DNA of 64,000 nucleotides from Liolophura sinensis (taxonomy: Eukaryota > Mollusca > Polyplacophora > Chitonida > Chitonidae), in assembly GCF_032854445.1 (NCBI RefSeq), contig NC_088296.1:10702706-10766705 (forward strand). Direction: 5' to 3'. Positions 33,566-46,490 of the stretch are shown piece after piece. Positions within the stretch are counted from its first letter, which is position 1. The number at the start of each line of letters is the position of its first letter. The notes beneath the pieces are model-generated. The model ran no database searches, had not been told where the DNA came from, and saw only the letters and a program-made list of their open reading frames with translations. The translations under genes were made by a program, and so were the position numbers.

Positions 33566-34947
33566 TTCACAAATCTTTGTTTGTTGACAAAACTAAAGTA
33601 ACTCCACAACACTTCCTAAATGTGTTGCTTAAGCAAAACTCTTTTCCTAGTACAGTTTCGTGATCCTAAGAAATTTCGTGAAGCCTAGCCTTATTTTCCG
33701 AGATAGAGTGACGTTTTAGAGTAATGAGCCGGCCATGGTTCTAACTGCGATAAAGACAAATTGATTTTGTATGACGGATACGAATTGAGGACGGACAATA
33801 CCCAAAGATGCTAAATTAAAAATAATATTATCATTTAATACTGTCTTATATTATATAGAAATGAGAAAAAATATTTGTAAGATTTGGTTTCAATATTTAC
33901 AACGGATCAGAGATCTTCGAGTATAATTGGTATTCTTGATACGGATTCTTTTAAGGTGTAACAGGGTTATTTATGATATGAAAAAGGTAGTGTAACCTCT
34001 CATGTTCTAGTTCAACGCCCACACTAACCGTTTGTCTTCAGTCGTACGACTGTTTCCGTACATTAGTATACTGTCTGCATCGTTAATGTCATCGCTTTGA
34101 TCAGACCTGATGTTAACGTAATCTATACCGATGCTGGGGGATGTGAAATTAGCCAGATTGCTGCAACTACCTTCTCTCTCCATACTTGGTGTTCCCTTCT
34201 AAACCCCATTACCGAAATTCTCTGTACGGCTTGCTCAGAACAGGCACAGATGTGCATGCTTCATTAGCGGCGATACGCAATAGCCTTACGCCAGCCACAA
34301 CACGGAAGCCCCACTGCTCGGGGAGTGATCAGGTACCAGTCAGTAGGGTTTCGCGAGCGTAATACAGAGGTCTACCAGCTGTTTGAAGATAGCTGCCGTA
34401 GATATCCACGTTGACAGGATGTTAGGCCCGAGGGCAACTGCATAGCTTCATTTACAAGACAGGCAACGAGCTCCATTTCCCAACCCCTCAAAAGATTGGC
34501 ATCCGTAATTTAAATGGTAATATTTACTAGCGTTGAAACTGTGTTTTTTTACAAACCGCGAGCCAGTATTACGTGCGACCCCTAGCGGGTTGTTTACAAA
34601 AGACTACTGTGTAGAATAGACGGCAACGGCGCGTATCAATTAGTGCGGTCGTATTGATTTGACAGATGATAGCCGTATTTATAGGTTTAGAGCTGACGGA
34701 GCGATAAATCCCTTGGCTGCCCTAATTAGTTCTCCTACCAGATTCATCTGACATATTTTGACGAGAAAAATCTGCTTTCGGGCGGTGATGCAGTCAATGT
34801 TTTGAAGCATGTCTCTGACGTGTATGTCACCAGCAGACGAAAATGGTTCACGCTCAAAACGTGCACGCCACGCCATCGCGGTATGACGGCAAAATGCTGA
34901 TATATACACTGCACATTAACGACTATTTATTTCATCTGTGGAAACAT
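33566..34947. other. Non-coding, nothing recognised
   Basis: Slightly more GC-rich at 34130-34500, but without a frame that looks coding. Confidence 0.5.
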
Positions 34948-35046
34948 TTTATTTATCTGACTGATGATTTACGCCGTGCTCAAAAGTATATCGCTTGTAC
35001 GACGGCGGCCAGAATTATGGTGGGACGAAACTGGACAGAGCCCTCT
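34948..35046 (-). mobile_element. SINE-A 3' half, first of a tandem pair
   Basis: TTTATTTATCTGACTGATGA, then GACGGCGGCCAGAATTATGG and GGACAGAGCCC; stops where the next copy's flank begins. Confidence 0.8.
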
Positions 35047-35053
35047 GGCGAAA

Positions 35054-35212
35054 TTGATTTTACTTGTTTATTTGATCAGTGTTTTACGCCATACTCAAGA
35101 ATATTTCCCTCATACGACGGCCAGCATAATGGTGGGAGGAAACCGGGCAGACCCCGGGGGAAACCCACGACTATCCGCAGGTTGCTGTGAGACCTTCCCA
35201 CGTACGGCCGTC
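35054..35212 (-). mobile_element. SINE-A 3' half, second of a tandem pair
   Basis: TGTTTATTTGATCAGTGTTT to CACGTACGGCCGTCGA in the same orientation as the preceding copy, about 8 bases away. Confidence 0.85.
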
Positions 35213-36479
35213 GAAATATATAGAACATGTTTATTCCTGATACAGGCACACCGGATGCATCCTATGTTGACTTAAATGAGCGTAAACGTTCTGTTCATAT
35301 ATTCTATTTCAGATCAAAATTTCCCCACTGACCAGTCTTAGAATTAAATCAAAGTCTTTTTTTGTTTCTGCACAGATAAACAAAACATAAGAAAACATGA
35401 TGAAAGAGTCATGGGACAATTTGAAATGAGTCATTTCTTCAGGCAAATAAATAAATGGAAAAAAAACTACGTAACTGTGTAGTGGACGTCATGAGTGCTA
35501 TAACGTTAATGTTCGCGTTTTTAATGACCATTGAACTCAACGATTTAAGTTTCCTGTTTCTGTTTTTTGTTTTTTCTCATTTTGTTTATTGCATGTTAGT
35601 GATAACAAAATTACATTGTATCAAACATTTCATTCACACAACGTTTCTCTTCCTATACCACTGAGAAGTCGTTAACTGTCATACAGTAATTGAAACTGGA
35701 TTAAAACCCCCCGTTCTAATGTTTTTGTCTGTTTTGCATCGGGTCCTGATATCACCACAGGCTAAATCAATCGAACTGTTAACGGCTATTCCATCAATCT
35801 GTTCGTAATCAATCACATTGATTAGATTGTAAAGTGGTTTGTAAAATAAAATGGCTCGTGAATCTTACATGAAGTTCCCTCGTAAATTATACAGCAGAAG
35901 TATACAGATGGCCAAACTAAAGGTGTCATTAGTTATATCAAAAAATCGAAATGTGTTAATTTGTTTAGAGGGCGTATCTTACGGGATGTGAGTTAACAAA
36001 ATTTAAGAAAAGCCGATGTGAAATATAAATTACAGAAAACAACGATGGTAGATTGATAGTTCATCTGTGTTCCCATAAGGTTGAAATCAATAGCTAATTT
36101 ACACGATGTTTATTTGCCTTGCCATTCTTTAAATCTAAAATCTGTTCTTGAGCGATTGTTGCACCAATTTTGTGTTTCAAAGTACAAATTATATCCTAGC
36201 TAAGGCCTTTTATGTTCTAAAAGCTATTATTATTGTCTCGTTCACCGCTGGAAACTTTATTAATTCAGTTCACCCTGATTCAAGGGGAATTTGCGTGCAT
36301 TAAATGTTAAAGTTTGCTGTTAAAAATATTAGGAAATACATTTAATGGAACATAGGTGAATTGTTGGATTTAAGCCCGATTTTTTTTAAATTTGTAAGGC
36401 ACACTTTTTTTTTAAACATTCATAAAATTAATTAACAGCCGAAACGCAAAACACTGATGTATCCCTTCACCGCTCCCTG

Positions 36480-36570
36480 CATATTTTGGGGGCAGGTTTC
36501 GGCACGACCTGTCGTGAGTTCAAACCTGGGTACCGCCAACAATATCTCGACTTTCTGTATTTAGAAGATT
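36480..36570 (+). mobile_element. Possible tRNA-like SINE head, unassigned
   Basis: GGCACGACCTGTCGTGAGTT followed by CAAACCTGGG is a B-box-like end of a tRNA-derived head. No A box or tail is clear. Confidence 0.3.
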
Positions 36571-37023
36571 GTGATTTCGCTCAGAAAATGGGTTAGCTGT
36601 CCTCCCAACACCACGGGAAAGACGCTTGTTTAAAGTTTTTACATCATGAAAAAATTATTCACGTAAAGTTTGATTTATGCTTTAATTTGCCCATCATTCA
36701 TTGATTTGCATGGGAATCGTTCTTGTATACATGCTAGCGGGTGATTTCCTTTAAACACCTTACACATTTGATTTTCTTACTATTGTGGACTGAAGGAATG
36801 CAATGTTGCTTTGATTCACGATTGTGTCGACACTCATCTCGGGTGTCCAAGTGATACGTTAGACACATACATGTACAGATTCCAGAAATATATGGGAAAT
36901 GGACAGGTAAAGCCGATTTAGGGCAACCTCGTCGGTTGATATACAAAACTCCGGCACAGAGCCGTTTTGTTAGCTAACTGACCCTTGTGCCGCAGGTATG
37001 CCACACCCTGTTGTTGTTCATGA

Positions 37024-37070
37024 GTCGTGTATAAGTGTATAAGTGTATAAGTGTAAGTGTATAAGTGTAT
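37024..37070. repeat. Short GTATAAGT microsatellite
   Basis: Five units of about 10 bases (GTATAAGT with one shortened unit). Confidence 0.85.
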
Positions 37071-37869
37071 AGCATAAAAACTGGATAACATCAATGGGCA
37101 AATTTATTTATTTATTTACTTGTTGGTTTTAAAAAGATTTTATTCATATTATTACATTCAAACGCTCATACTATGTCAGTTGCCTTATCAATGGTTAACG
37201 GTATAATCTCGCTCTACATTCACAGGTTTTTCTCTGGATAGTCAGATTGTTTTTTCTCTTTTGATATCAAAGTAAACCACTGTCAATATATTAGTGGCAA
37301 TCTGCATGTGTGAAGACAGTGTGACAGTAGAAGTTGGCCACGTACATGTAATAAAATTTGACCCCTTAAACGTTTTTTGTTGTTTCAATAAGCTTCTTTC
37401 TTTCATTTGTAAAATGATGTTTAAAACTTAACAAAAATTACATCAAACGAATATAGATGACTAAACATAGGCTAAAAACTCTTTAAAACAGACCTTGTTC
37501 TATAGTGCAGAAGCTAAAAGCGATTTTCATATCAGGGTTTCCATGATGCTTGTACATCATGGGCAGATCAGGAAATTGTACATGGCACCTTGTTCATGAG
37601 CTATTACAGGAGAGAGTACAGATGGGTGTAATGGCGGGAATAGAGCAGTTGGAATGGGCTTGGAACAGAGCTGTGATTTAAACAACCTGGGTCAAGTCTG
37701 TCAGACTCAATATAACTCTCCCAAGTGGAAAAACAGGAAATCTTTCGACATTAAGAAAATATGCTCCAAACATTGCGCCGAAATTAAAATACGCGGTTTT
37801 GTACTTTTGATTTTATATATTTATTTATTCCACTTTCCATCTGGGTGTGATGTACATTTCTTTTCTGTG

Positions 37870-38022
37870 AAATTCATTTATTTGTTTGATTGGTGTTTTA
37901 CACCGTACTCAAAAATATTTCACTTATGCGAGGGCGGACAGCGTTATGGTAGGAGGAGTGGGGCAGAGCAAGAGGGAACCAGCGACCATCCACACGATGT
38001 AAACAGGCCTCCCCACGCACCC
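37870..38022 (-). mobile_element. SINE-A, 5'-truncated, diverged
   Basis: CATTTATTTGTTTGATTGGT to CCTCCCCACGCACC; the central domain is degraded and partly deleted. Confidence 0.8.
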
Positions 38023-38220
38023 TTTCTATGTAATGAACATGCTTAATTTCGTCTATCGCATTAAATTGATCTGAACTATTCTCCCCATGGAGTATCTCTC
38101 TCTTAAAATGTTAAACAAGTAGAAGTATACAGTTCTAATTTAAAATGTTACGCGTCACGAGATGTAAAACGTGGTCTTAGTGAGTTAGGGCAGATATTCT
38201 AGTTTAAATATGATCAGGCA

Positions 38221-38258
38221 GTTTTATTTATTTATTTAATTGTTTGGTGTTTTCAAAA
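38221..38258 (-). mobile_element. Possible SINE-A tail fragment
   Basis: TTTATTTATTTAATTGTTTG then GTGTTTT, without the following conserved block. A similar doubtful piece is at 37103-37130. Confidence 0.3.
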
Positions 38259-39111
38259 AAAAATTCTTTCATTAATACGTACACGATAAAATCATCACGC
38301 TTGGCCTGATTCATTATCAGTTGTTAAGCCGCAGCAATCTTTCATGTACCTCATACATGTGTAAGTCAGGGGTATGTGTTGTCTGTTTTTTTTTTCAAAA
38401 TGCCAAACAACTGTTCACGATATTTAAATATGGGTAGATTTAATGTGAATTGGGTTTATTTTCGGCTTCTTGATCCAGTGCGGCGGTAAAACACCATGCA
38501 TATTGGCCATACTACAGTCCATACAGCCTTTGAAGTTATGACGCAAATCAGCAAACTGTGCTTCCAGGGTTATCATCAAAGAGGTGTGTACTTTTATTGC
38601 GTGGCGTAAATCAGTGGAATAATTTACATTTTCCATTTTTACCTGTCATAACAAAAACAATTTAATAAATTCAGTTTTGAATGTCGATATCTCAGTATAT
38701 AGTGAAACGTGATCACACACGCACTGCGCTCTCACACATGCGTAGTCGATATCACACGTGAAAGAGAATCTGTAGGATCAGCTTGGTCAGATGCTGAAAT
38801 CATCAACCCGTTATCAGGACTATCAGCTGTCGAAATAATCCGCTGTAACGAACACCTGCTGGCAAAGCGCGTCAGCGTGGAGCGGATATCGTTTGCAAGG
38901 CCCCAACTCTTCCGTTCCCGCGAGAGTGTCTATAGCGCGCCGCTGGGTATATGCGGGGGTACAGTGTTGTAATTGAATTACGGAATCCTTTATGTCAACA
39001 TGTTCTCTATGCAATTTGAAACTTGGGATGTTTCTTACTGCACTCAGGCCTACGGGTATAGAGGAGGTATAATTTTAGCTTGATTCGAGAACAATGGAGA
39101 AGTCAATCGAC

Positions 39112-39174
<63 letters not shown>

Positions 39175-39657
39175 ATACTACCGACAGAATACGATCTCAA
39201 ATATCGCATGATGCTCTTTGCTTCGTGAACGCGATTGACGTTGCTTTGCCTTAGTATTGTAACGCGCCATTAGTCTATGATGGAAAACTATGACATCCTA
39301 CTATTAAAGGTTAAAATACACGTAGACCAAAAGTAAGATAAAAGGAAGCACATAGCCATACATACGGTGTTACATACAAGAACACATTCAAAAACAAATG
39401 CAATCGGAATTAATTCAGTGTTTTGCACACTCTCGCCTACTCGCATTTATTCAAATTTCTCTCAAAACAGCGAGAACTCTACATTAAAAAGATTGTTTTG
39501 TTCATGGACATTTGTTTGTAGAGACTAAAGCGTGGATATATAAGATGATAAACAGGTACTGACAAAAAAGCGAAGCCAACGAATGCCAATAAATTAACAT
39601 CGATCCGCGATCGTTCATGACTCAGTGATAGAAAGAGGTTGTAAGGGTTTGGTATCT
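38259..39657. other. Non-coding, TA microsatellite only
   Basis: The 87-codon frame at 38709 shows no family resemblance. Confidence 0.55.
39115..39177. repeat. TA microsatellite
   Basis: 63 bases of TA with one TATT interruption. A shorter TA run is at 58919-58936. Confidence 0.95.
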
Positions 39658-39975
39658 GAAATGTTTTACGTCATACTTAACATTTTTTCAGTCATAGATG
39701 ACGGGAATTCAATAGTAAGTACATATACTGTATCTTCTTGTGTTACACTGTGTCCGAGCTTCCCCCTCTGAACTATAATGCTATAGACGCCAGAGAACTC
39801 GCCCAGTCAGATTATCCTGACACTGGGCCAATTCCTTGCTCTGACCTCTCAAGGCTAAGCGCCAAGCGAGGCAACATCAAGTGCCATTTTGAAAGTCTTT
39901 GGTATGATCCGATCCGGGTTGATCGAAGGCTAGGTCCCCCGGTGTCACGATTCCAGGCTGCCGATACATGTCAAC
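39658..39975 (-). mobile_element. SINE-B, old diverged copy
   Basis: GTTTTACGTCATACTTAACA, TTTTTCAGTCATAGATGACG, CCTGACACTGGGCCAATTCC, GCGCCAAGCGAGGCAACATC and TCTTTGGTATGATCCG are in the order of the complete copy. The part coding the pol III head is badly decayed. Confidence 0.7.
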
Positions 39976-41887
39976 AAGTGTCAATAAAGTGAGCATATTG
40001 CTGACTCTGTTTCCCTTCAAGATGCTTTTATCGCACCAATAGATCTGATTGCCGTCGTAATTAAAAAAAAGTACAACGTTAAGCTCCACAATACGTGAAT
40101 AAATTGTTACTTCATCTCCAAGCTGGATCAGTCGGGTACCGCCTTTTTACAACTCGGGCTGCACAAGCCTCTCTCATCTATAACATCTCACTCATGCCAT
40201 CTGGACTATTTGGCCCGCTCTGCTGACCCTAAATTATTCGCGAAACCCATAAACGACAATGGAGAGTGTATTTCATACGTTGTCCACTGGCATGCAGATT
40301 AATGGTCAGTCCAAAATATGTTTTCTCATATTTCGACGGAACGGCCTGGCTTTTGAAGATTTCTATAGAACTGCCTGGATCTGTTCGCTGTCAAATTCGA
40401 TAAGTTCGATTTTCTCTACGTGAGCTTCTTTCATGAAAAAAAGAGGAACTCCTGAGAGTCAATGGCGAGCTTCACGTCTGCTTCGAGAATATTCCTTGAA
40501 GCACCCTCAAATCTACATAATTTCTAGGCCCCTGTTGCCTTTAACGTCTTTTTTCCTTCCACAATCTCGACCTAGCTCTCGGTTAACGGGAGTTTTCAAT
40601 GGAACATTTCTGCCAGATTAGCATTAATTGACCACAGCCAACAGAGTAGCAGAGCAAAGGCTTCAGAAAACAGGCATGGTTAGCCAAACAGCAAAGGCTA
40701 ATATTTAGGTTAAGTTAATTACAGCCACTAAATATGAATTTCCATAACCCATCCGTCTAAATAAATGAATAAAGTGAGTGAGAAATAACACAGAGCGAAA
40801 CGCGAGACGATAATCTGACAGGCTATACACTAATTACTAATCAGGGTATGATTTTGGACAGTTCTTTTAAATAACCACATGTCGCATGAAAAAGATCAGA
40901 AGTGTTACACTTTTGTGTTATATTTTCTTAAACCATTTCAATTTTTGTTGGTCGAGTAGCAGAAATCAACACGCCCAAAGGCCATTGCACAACAACAATA
41001 AAAACATTTTCTGTTAGTTTTAGCAGAAAGTCTGATTTTTTGCTACAATGTATTCTTTTATTGTGACACAATCTACTGCAATAACGGACTACATTCTGGC
41101 ATCACTGAGACTAGAGACTTTCTGTTATATTTAGCAGATTATTTATTTAGATTGTCGTTTGCAAATGCGGTTTTGAACTACGGAATCTGTGTGGTTATCA
41201 GCTGGGACTTTTGCAGGATGAGCTCTCGCTAATATTTTTCATTGTTCGTTCTTGTTTCTTAGATGAACGTTTTGTAGTTAGGCCCTTGATGTAGTGGGTA
41301 TGCAAACGTTTTGACCCCGTCCCCCAATCCAAATTAAAATGATTGCACGGCATAGATCTGAAGATTCGCCATATTAAAGGCAAATTAAAGTACAATGCAT
41401 TTGAGCGTTGTCTGTAATGTCGTTAGCACCGGTCGTCCTGAATCGTTGCTGACCATCGATACTTTGTACAATGCCCGGAAGCACACTGACCTGTGTAAGG
41501 TTTAAACTCCCTGCAGAATTGAAGACAATTCTAGAAAACGAAGGAAAAATAACATGTAGCACAGTCTGTAAGAAGGTAAATCTATTATAGTCAGACAGAT
41601 GAGTGGAAAATCCCAGTTCTAGTTCTAGGATAATCTAGTTCTCCGGCCGTTACATTTCGCTGTGGTCTGTGTGCTTATCGCATCAACTGGACCTTAATCC
41701 TTTGTATACCACATCATGTTTTTGTTTACAGCCGTATAGTGAAATCTTTCGACATTCGACATCGAAAATCGACATTTAGATGACATATTCTCAAGTAGGG
41801 AGGCTGGGCATGGGATCACTTCAAGGAATTTGTTGTGAGTCCTTAATACATTTCAAAATCAGCCATAAAATGTGGAGATGCCATTCA
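39976..41887. other. Non-coding, nothing recognised
   Basis: No credible frame or repeat of the listed families. Confidence 0.55.
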
Positions 41888-42089
41888 CTAATGTGGTCGC
41901 TGTGAGTTCAAGTCCAGGTCATGCTGGTTTCGTCTCGATGTTACGTGAGAAGATCTGCAGAAACTTGCAGATGGTCGTGGGTATCTCCTGGTCTTTCCTG
42001 TCACCGTATAAGGTCGGGCGCCCGTCGTGAAAACGAAATATTCTTGAGTACGGCGTAAAACAACAGCCAAACAAACAAACAAACAATAA
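41888..42089 (+). mobile_element. SINE-A, 5'-shortened, diverged
   Basis: GTGGTCGCTGTGAGTTCAAG to GAGTACGGCGTAAAACAACA, with an AAAC-rich tail instead of AAAT. About 30 central bases are rearranged. Confidence 0.85.
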
Positions 42090-43691
42090 AATATGTCAAA
42101 ATAGTTAAATGCATTCTATTTAATACTTCAATTCTTGCAGGAAGCCCTTTGCATTGACAACATGAGTTTTCCAGTATTGCTATAGCCTGAGAAGCCCTTC
42201 CTCGAAAGGTCTCGACCTTGTCAGTCGTTGTTCTGGCTTTTGTACACTTCGAGGAAGTTGCTTTGATATAAGTATCCCACAAACTTTTTTTAAGGGTTGG
42301 AATTAATTGCCACTGTAACGAAATGTTGTCTTTTCTGTGTAACTTTACTAGATATTTATCAACATACTTCTTACAAGGCATGCGTCGCTGTCTACCATAT
42401 TAATGCAAGCGCCAGACAACCTTCACCTTTGGAGCCTGTGTTTAGATCCAGCCTCATCGCATGTGTCGTCCAGTTGAACTATTTAATCAGCATTTATCAA
42501 TAACACTATTTCACTTTTGTATAAGAACCATGTTGTGCATATTCTAGATAAGGAGAATGCATGTGTATAAAGTATTGCTAGAAATAAAGGTTGAGACACA
42601 TTGTTTGTGTTTCCTGACATCACTTCCTGTCTCTTCGCTGTGATAACGGTGACCTCCGCGATGTTGAAGATTTCTGTACAAAATTTAGTACAAAATTTAC
42701 TAGTGGTGGCAGTGATGTAAATTCAAAAAAAGAGAGATTTTCACGCGTTGTCAAGAGTTTCAAGGGAAGTCTGATTTGGGCATACGATGATTACGATTTT
42801 TAGCAATATAAAATGGGAAGTAAAAAGGCGATAAAAAATCCATCTATGAAAACATTAGGCCCTTTTGACGTCAGAGAACTTTTTAAAAATAAACTGATTC
42901 AAATGCCTTGTAACAGCTGTCCACTATAAGACGAGCTTTACTTAAGAATCCGTCCCGTAGTCATTATTGTATCACTCAGTGGTTGTATGGGTTTTGTAAT
43001 ATAACAAAAGTCTGAACGCATTCCGCATTCGTCTACATTTATCCTACTCCAGCATTTCAATTACTCTGCAAAACAGTGTTCTATGAATGTCATTGCAATC
43101 AATAGATATGAGGTCATTTTTTTATAACCCAAACAAAATTTTAGCCACTGAAATGACATGGATTTTTTGCCGGTAATGGAACAGGTGTAGGCCTACGTAG
43201 ATTTATATCATGGCCACGTATTAGGTCATAGGGTTGACATGTGGAGAGAGAAAGAAATGAAGTAGGTCATCGGTAAGTGTTTTCACCGTTCGATGAAAAG
43301 CGACAACTGAACACGAACACACACTGGGTTAATTTTATCCTAGCTGAAGAGCTCATGCCCTATGTCAACTTAAAAGTAGTATATTAAATTTGCTGTGGTA
43401 CGTTATAAAACCTTTAACAGAATTACATGTATGTACTCGCCCTAGTCACAAGCCGAACTGTATGCATGTTCGCTTTTCTAAATTAAGAACACAGAATTTT
43501 CTTTCTATACTTGCCTAGAAGCTATATAGGAAACATCTAACTGTATGATGTCCAGACATTGAGATGCATATTGCCGTTCCTGGGTCGTACAAGCCATTGG
43601 TGGTGCGTATAGATGTACTTTCAAAGAAAATTCTACTGCTTGTCTTTCTTTTGCTGTTACACTAATGTACAATGCATCTTCTAATGGTGGA
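42090..43691. other. Non-coding, nothing recognised
   Basis: No credible frame; AT-rich. Confidence 0.55.
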
Positions 43692-43902
43692 CAAATGCGG
43701 TCGCTGTGAGTTTAAGTCCAGCTCATGCTGGCTTCCTCTCCGGCCGTACGTAGGAAGGTCTTCCAGCAACCTGTGGATGGTTCGTGGGTTTCCCCCGGGC
43801 TCTGTCCGGTTTCCTCCTACCATAATGCTGGCCCGCCGTCGTATAAGTGAAATGTTCTTGAGTACGGCGTAAAACAACAATCAGATAAATAAATAAATAA
43901 AT
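43692..43902 (+). mobile_element. SINE-A, 5'-truncated at the B box
   Basis: AATGCGGTCGCTGTGAGTTT to the AAAT tail. AATGGTG occurs shortly before (43683) and right after the tail (43905), a possible short duplication. Confidence 0.88.
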
Positions 43903-44029
43903 CCAATGGTGATCTTCCAGATTTAGTAATACTGATATAAAAGGATAATACGAAAATATAGAATGAGCTACATTCTTCGACTTTAACATCAATATATAAA
44001 ATATTTGTTCAGAAGTTCTACGTCGATTA

Positions 44030-44240
44030 GTATGGGATGGCGTCGACTAATGTAAACTGTCGTCAGCCAGTACGGCGTGTCGTCAACCAGTATCGAGTGT
44101 ATTGTCCTAGTGCGCAGTGTCGTCGGCAGTACTGGGGTATCGTCGTTGACCAGTACTGGGTGTCGTCGACCAGTACGGGATGTCGTCGGCTGGCTGAGAT
44201 TGTCGGATTATTGTGGTGAAGAACATAGTGTCGTCGGCCA
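44030..44240. repeat. Irregular minisatellite, about 20-bp unit
   Basis: Unit close to GTGTCGTCGACCAGTACGGG, about nine degenerate copies. One more unit (CTGTCGTCAACCAGAATCGA) sits at 44312 inside a SINE-A head. Confidence 0.8.
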
Positions 44241-44295
44241 AAAATGACATGACTTAGACCATCGCGAGTTGTTTTAGGTCATCAAAAATGTCTTC

Positions 44296-44529
44296 GGGGC
44301 CTCCGGGAACTGTCGTCAACCAGAATCGAGCGATAACTTGACCCACGACTCCCCGACAATACTTTCCCTGTGAGTTCAAGTCCAACTCATGCTTGCTCCC
44401 TCTCAGTTCGTAAGTGGAAAGATCTTGCAGCAACCTGCGGATGGCCATGGCCTTATAAGATAAATATTCTTGAATGCAGCCTAAAACGCCAATCAAATTA
44501 TTAGATAAATAAATAAATGAATAAATAAA
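44296..44529 (+). mobile_element. SINE-A with head interrupted by a minisatellite unit
   Basis: GGGGCCTCCGGG starts the head, then satellite-like sequence replaces the A-box region, then GTGAGTTCAAGTCCAACTCA and a shortened central domain and tail follow. Confidence 0.75.
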
Positions 44530-45685
44530 GTCTTCCACTAGTGAAAGTTAGGTAACTCGTAGCAAAGTGTATTATTGGCAACAGGGTGATGTACCCTCTG
44601 TCAGATATTGAGCGAATTTAATGTGCTATTGTCTAAATAGAAATGTAGGCGGCTAACACAAAGTGTATTTGGCAGTTTGGAACTGCGAGGTGCCTTAAGC
44701 AAATACAAAATGACATCTTTAATTTGAGGCAAAGGGGTATTCAATGAATGGGAAGGGTTTTCCGCCATCACGGAATGTACTTGGATGAGAGCAGCGTTGG
44801 GTTAGTGTGAAGTGTTTTCTCCCATTATAGGAAATGTATTAGGTCATAGAAGTATTTTCGTTCATATTTCGTCAATACCTCCCTCCACAATGTCCTGCGT
44901 GAACTTGTATTCATATTCACTAATACCAATTCACGTATAGTCAGGGACAACTTCAGATTGGTCAATATACAGCCCAAGGCTCTTAAAACCACAAGTCGCA
45001 TCTTCTAGCCTGATGGTCATCGCGGTTGATACGGTTGAAAGTGCATCCGGTTTCTTACCGTTCTCCAAAATTCATCAATAAATGCAAAATTAAATGTTAT
45101 TATTCACTGTATGAGTCCTGTTGTGGAGCCCTAGAAGAGACTGCATGTGCTCCTAGAGCAGTCCCAAGATTTTCCAGTGGTTGGGACATTTTGGTGAAGT
45201 CCTTTACACGTGTTATCTCAAGAACACTCGTCATGGACGTTAAGTGTTCTTGAAAATTCCAACCGGTTCGAACCGCTACACATTCATTCAGTACTGAGCA
45301 ATTTGGAAATCAATATTTCGGCTTTTTTTCTCTTTTTGTGCTGGTACAGAGCTTTCAGGATAGATTTTAAGGTTTGTTTTTATATGTTTGAATCGAAAGC
45401 TTATTCATGTATTTGAAAAAAAAATTCATGTATTTATCCGTTATTGATATATCTGTCTATTTAACTGGCTCATCAGAAAGAATTAACGACGCAACCAAGG
45501 CAGTTTCAAGGACAATTTCATTTTGATCTATTCTCATGAACGAATATTACAAAATGGCTTGCTCATATTACATACAAAATCGACTTTAAGCAATAAAAGG
45601 TTTTCTTATAAAGCGTTAATTATTTACATTTCCTTCCCAAGTGTAAATCGGGTAAAGATTTTAGGTCAGCAACACCTGTGCTAAA
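44530..45685. other. Non-coding, nothing recognised
   Basis: Frames at 45026 and 45210 lack motifs. Confidence 0.55.
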
Positions 45686-46265
45686 TTACACAGTATGCTA
45701 ACACCCGGTGTGACGCAGTACCCATTCACACAGTATGCTAACAGCCGGTGTGACACAGTACGCAATCACACAGCATGCTAACAGCCGGTGTGACATAGTA
45801 CCCAATCACACATTATGCTAGCAGCTGGTGTGATACACTACTCAATCGTACAGTATGCTAACATCCGGCGTGACACAGTACCCAATCACACAGTATGCTA
45901 ACAGCCGGCGTGACACAGTACCCAATCATGCAGTATGCTAACAGCCGGTGTGACACAGTATCCAATCACAAAGGTTGCTAACAGTCGGTGTAACACAGTA
46001 CCCAGCTACACGGTATGCTAACAACCGGTTTGGCGCAGTACAGAATCACACTATATGCTAACAGCCGGTGTGAAACACTACCCAATCACACAGTATGCTA
46101 ACAGCCGGTGTGACACAGTGCGCAATCACACAGTGTGCTAACAGTCGGTGTAATAAATTCAACAATTACACATTATGCTAAACAGTCGGTGTAACACGGT
46201 ACAAAATCACACAGTATGCTACCAATCGTTGTTACACAGTGCCCAGTCATACAGTAGACTGTTAC
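45686..46265. repeat. 40-bp minisatellite, about 15 units
   Basis: Unit close to CACAGTATGCTAACAGCCGG plus TGTGACACAGTACCCAATCA. The spacing is exactly 40 through most of the array and 41 near its right end; divergence rises towards the right. Confidence 0.95.
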
Positions 46266-46357
46266 AATTCCTAGCTTACGCTTAGCTATCACTGTATATT
46301 TTTTACACATACTGTGTAAATATGTACCTTTTACAGTAAACATTCCGCATTTATAAG

Positions 46358-46490
46358 ATGAACTAAGGTATTTTACACAAAATACTAACCTGTTGCATTG
46401 CGATAGTAACAGTCAGTTAACATGTACATGTTTACAGGTACGGGTATATCCCACTCTCCGCCTAAATAGCATTAGACCATACAAACTGCT
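46358..46490 (+). repeat. Left copy of a 135-bp duplicated segment
   Basis: AGATGAACTAAGGTATTTTA, TTGCGATAGTAACAGTCAGT and ACGGGTATATCCCACTCT recur at 47808-47941 in the same order and orientation. Confidence 0.8.

Larger units (their letters stand above)
35213..37869. other. Non-coding, mostly unrecognised
   Basis: AT-rich; contains the possible tRNA-like head at 36480 and the short repeat at 37024. Confidence 0.55.

Noticed and set aside
45686-46265. CRISPR-like array
   Set aside because: The units are directly adjacent tandem repeats without unique spacers, in eukaryotic DNA.
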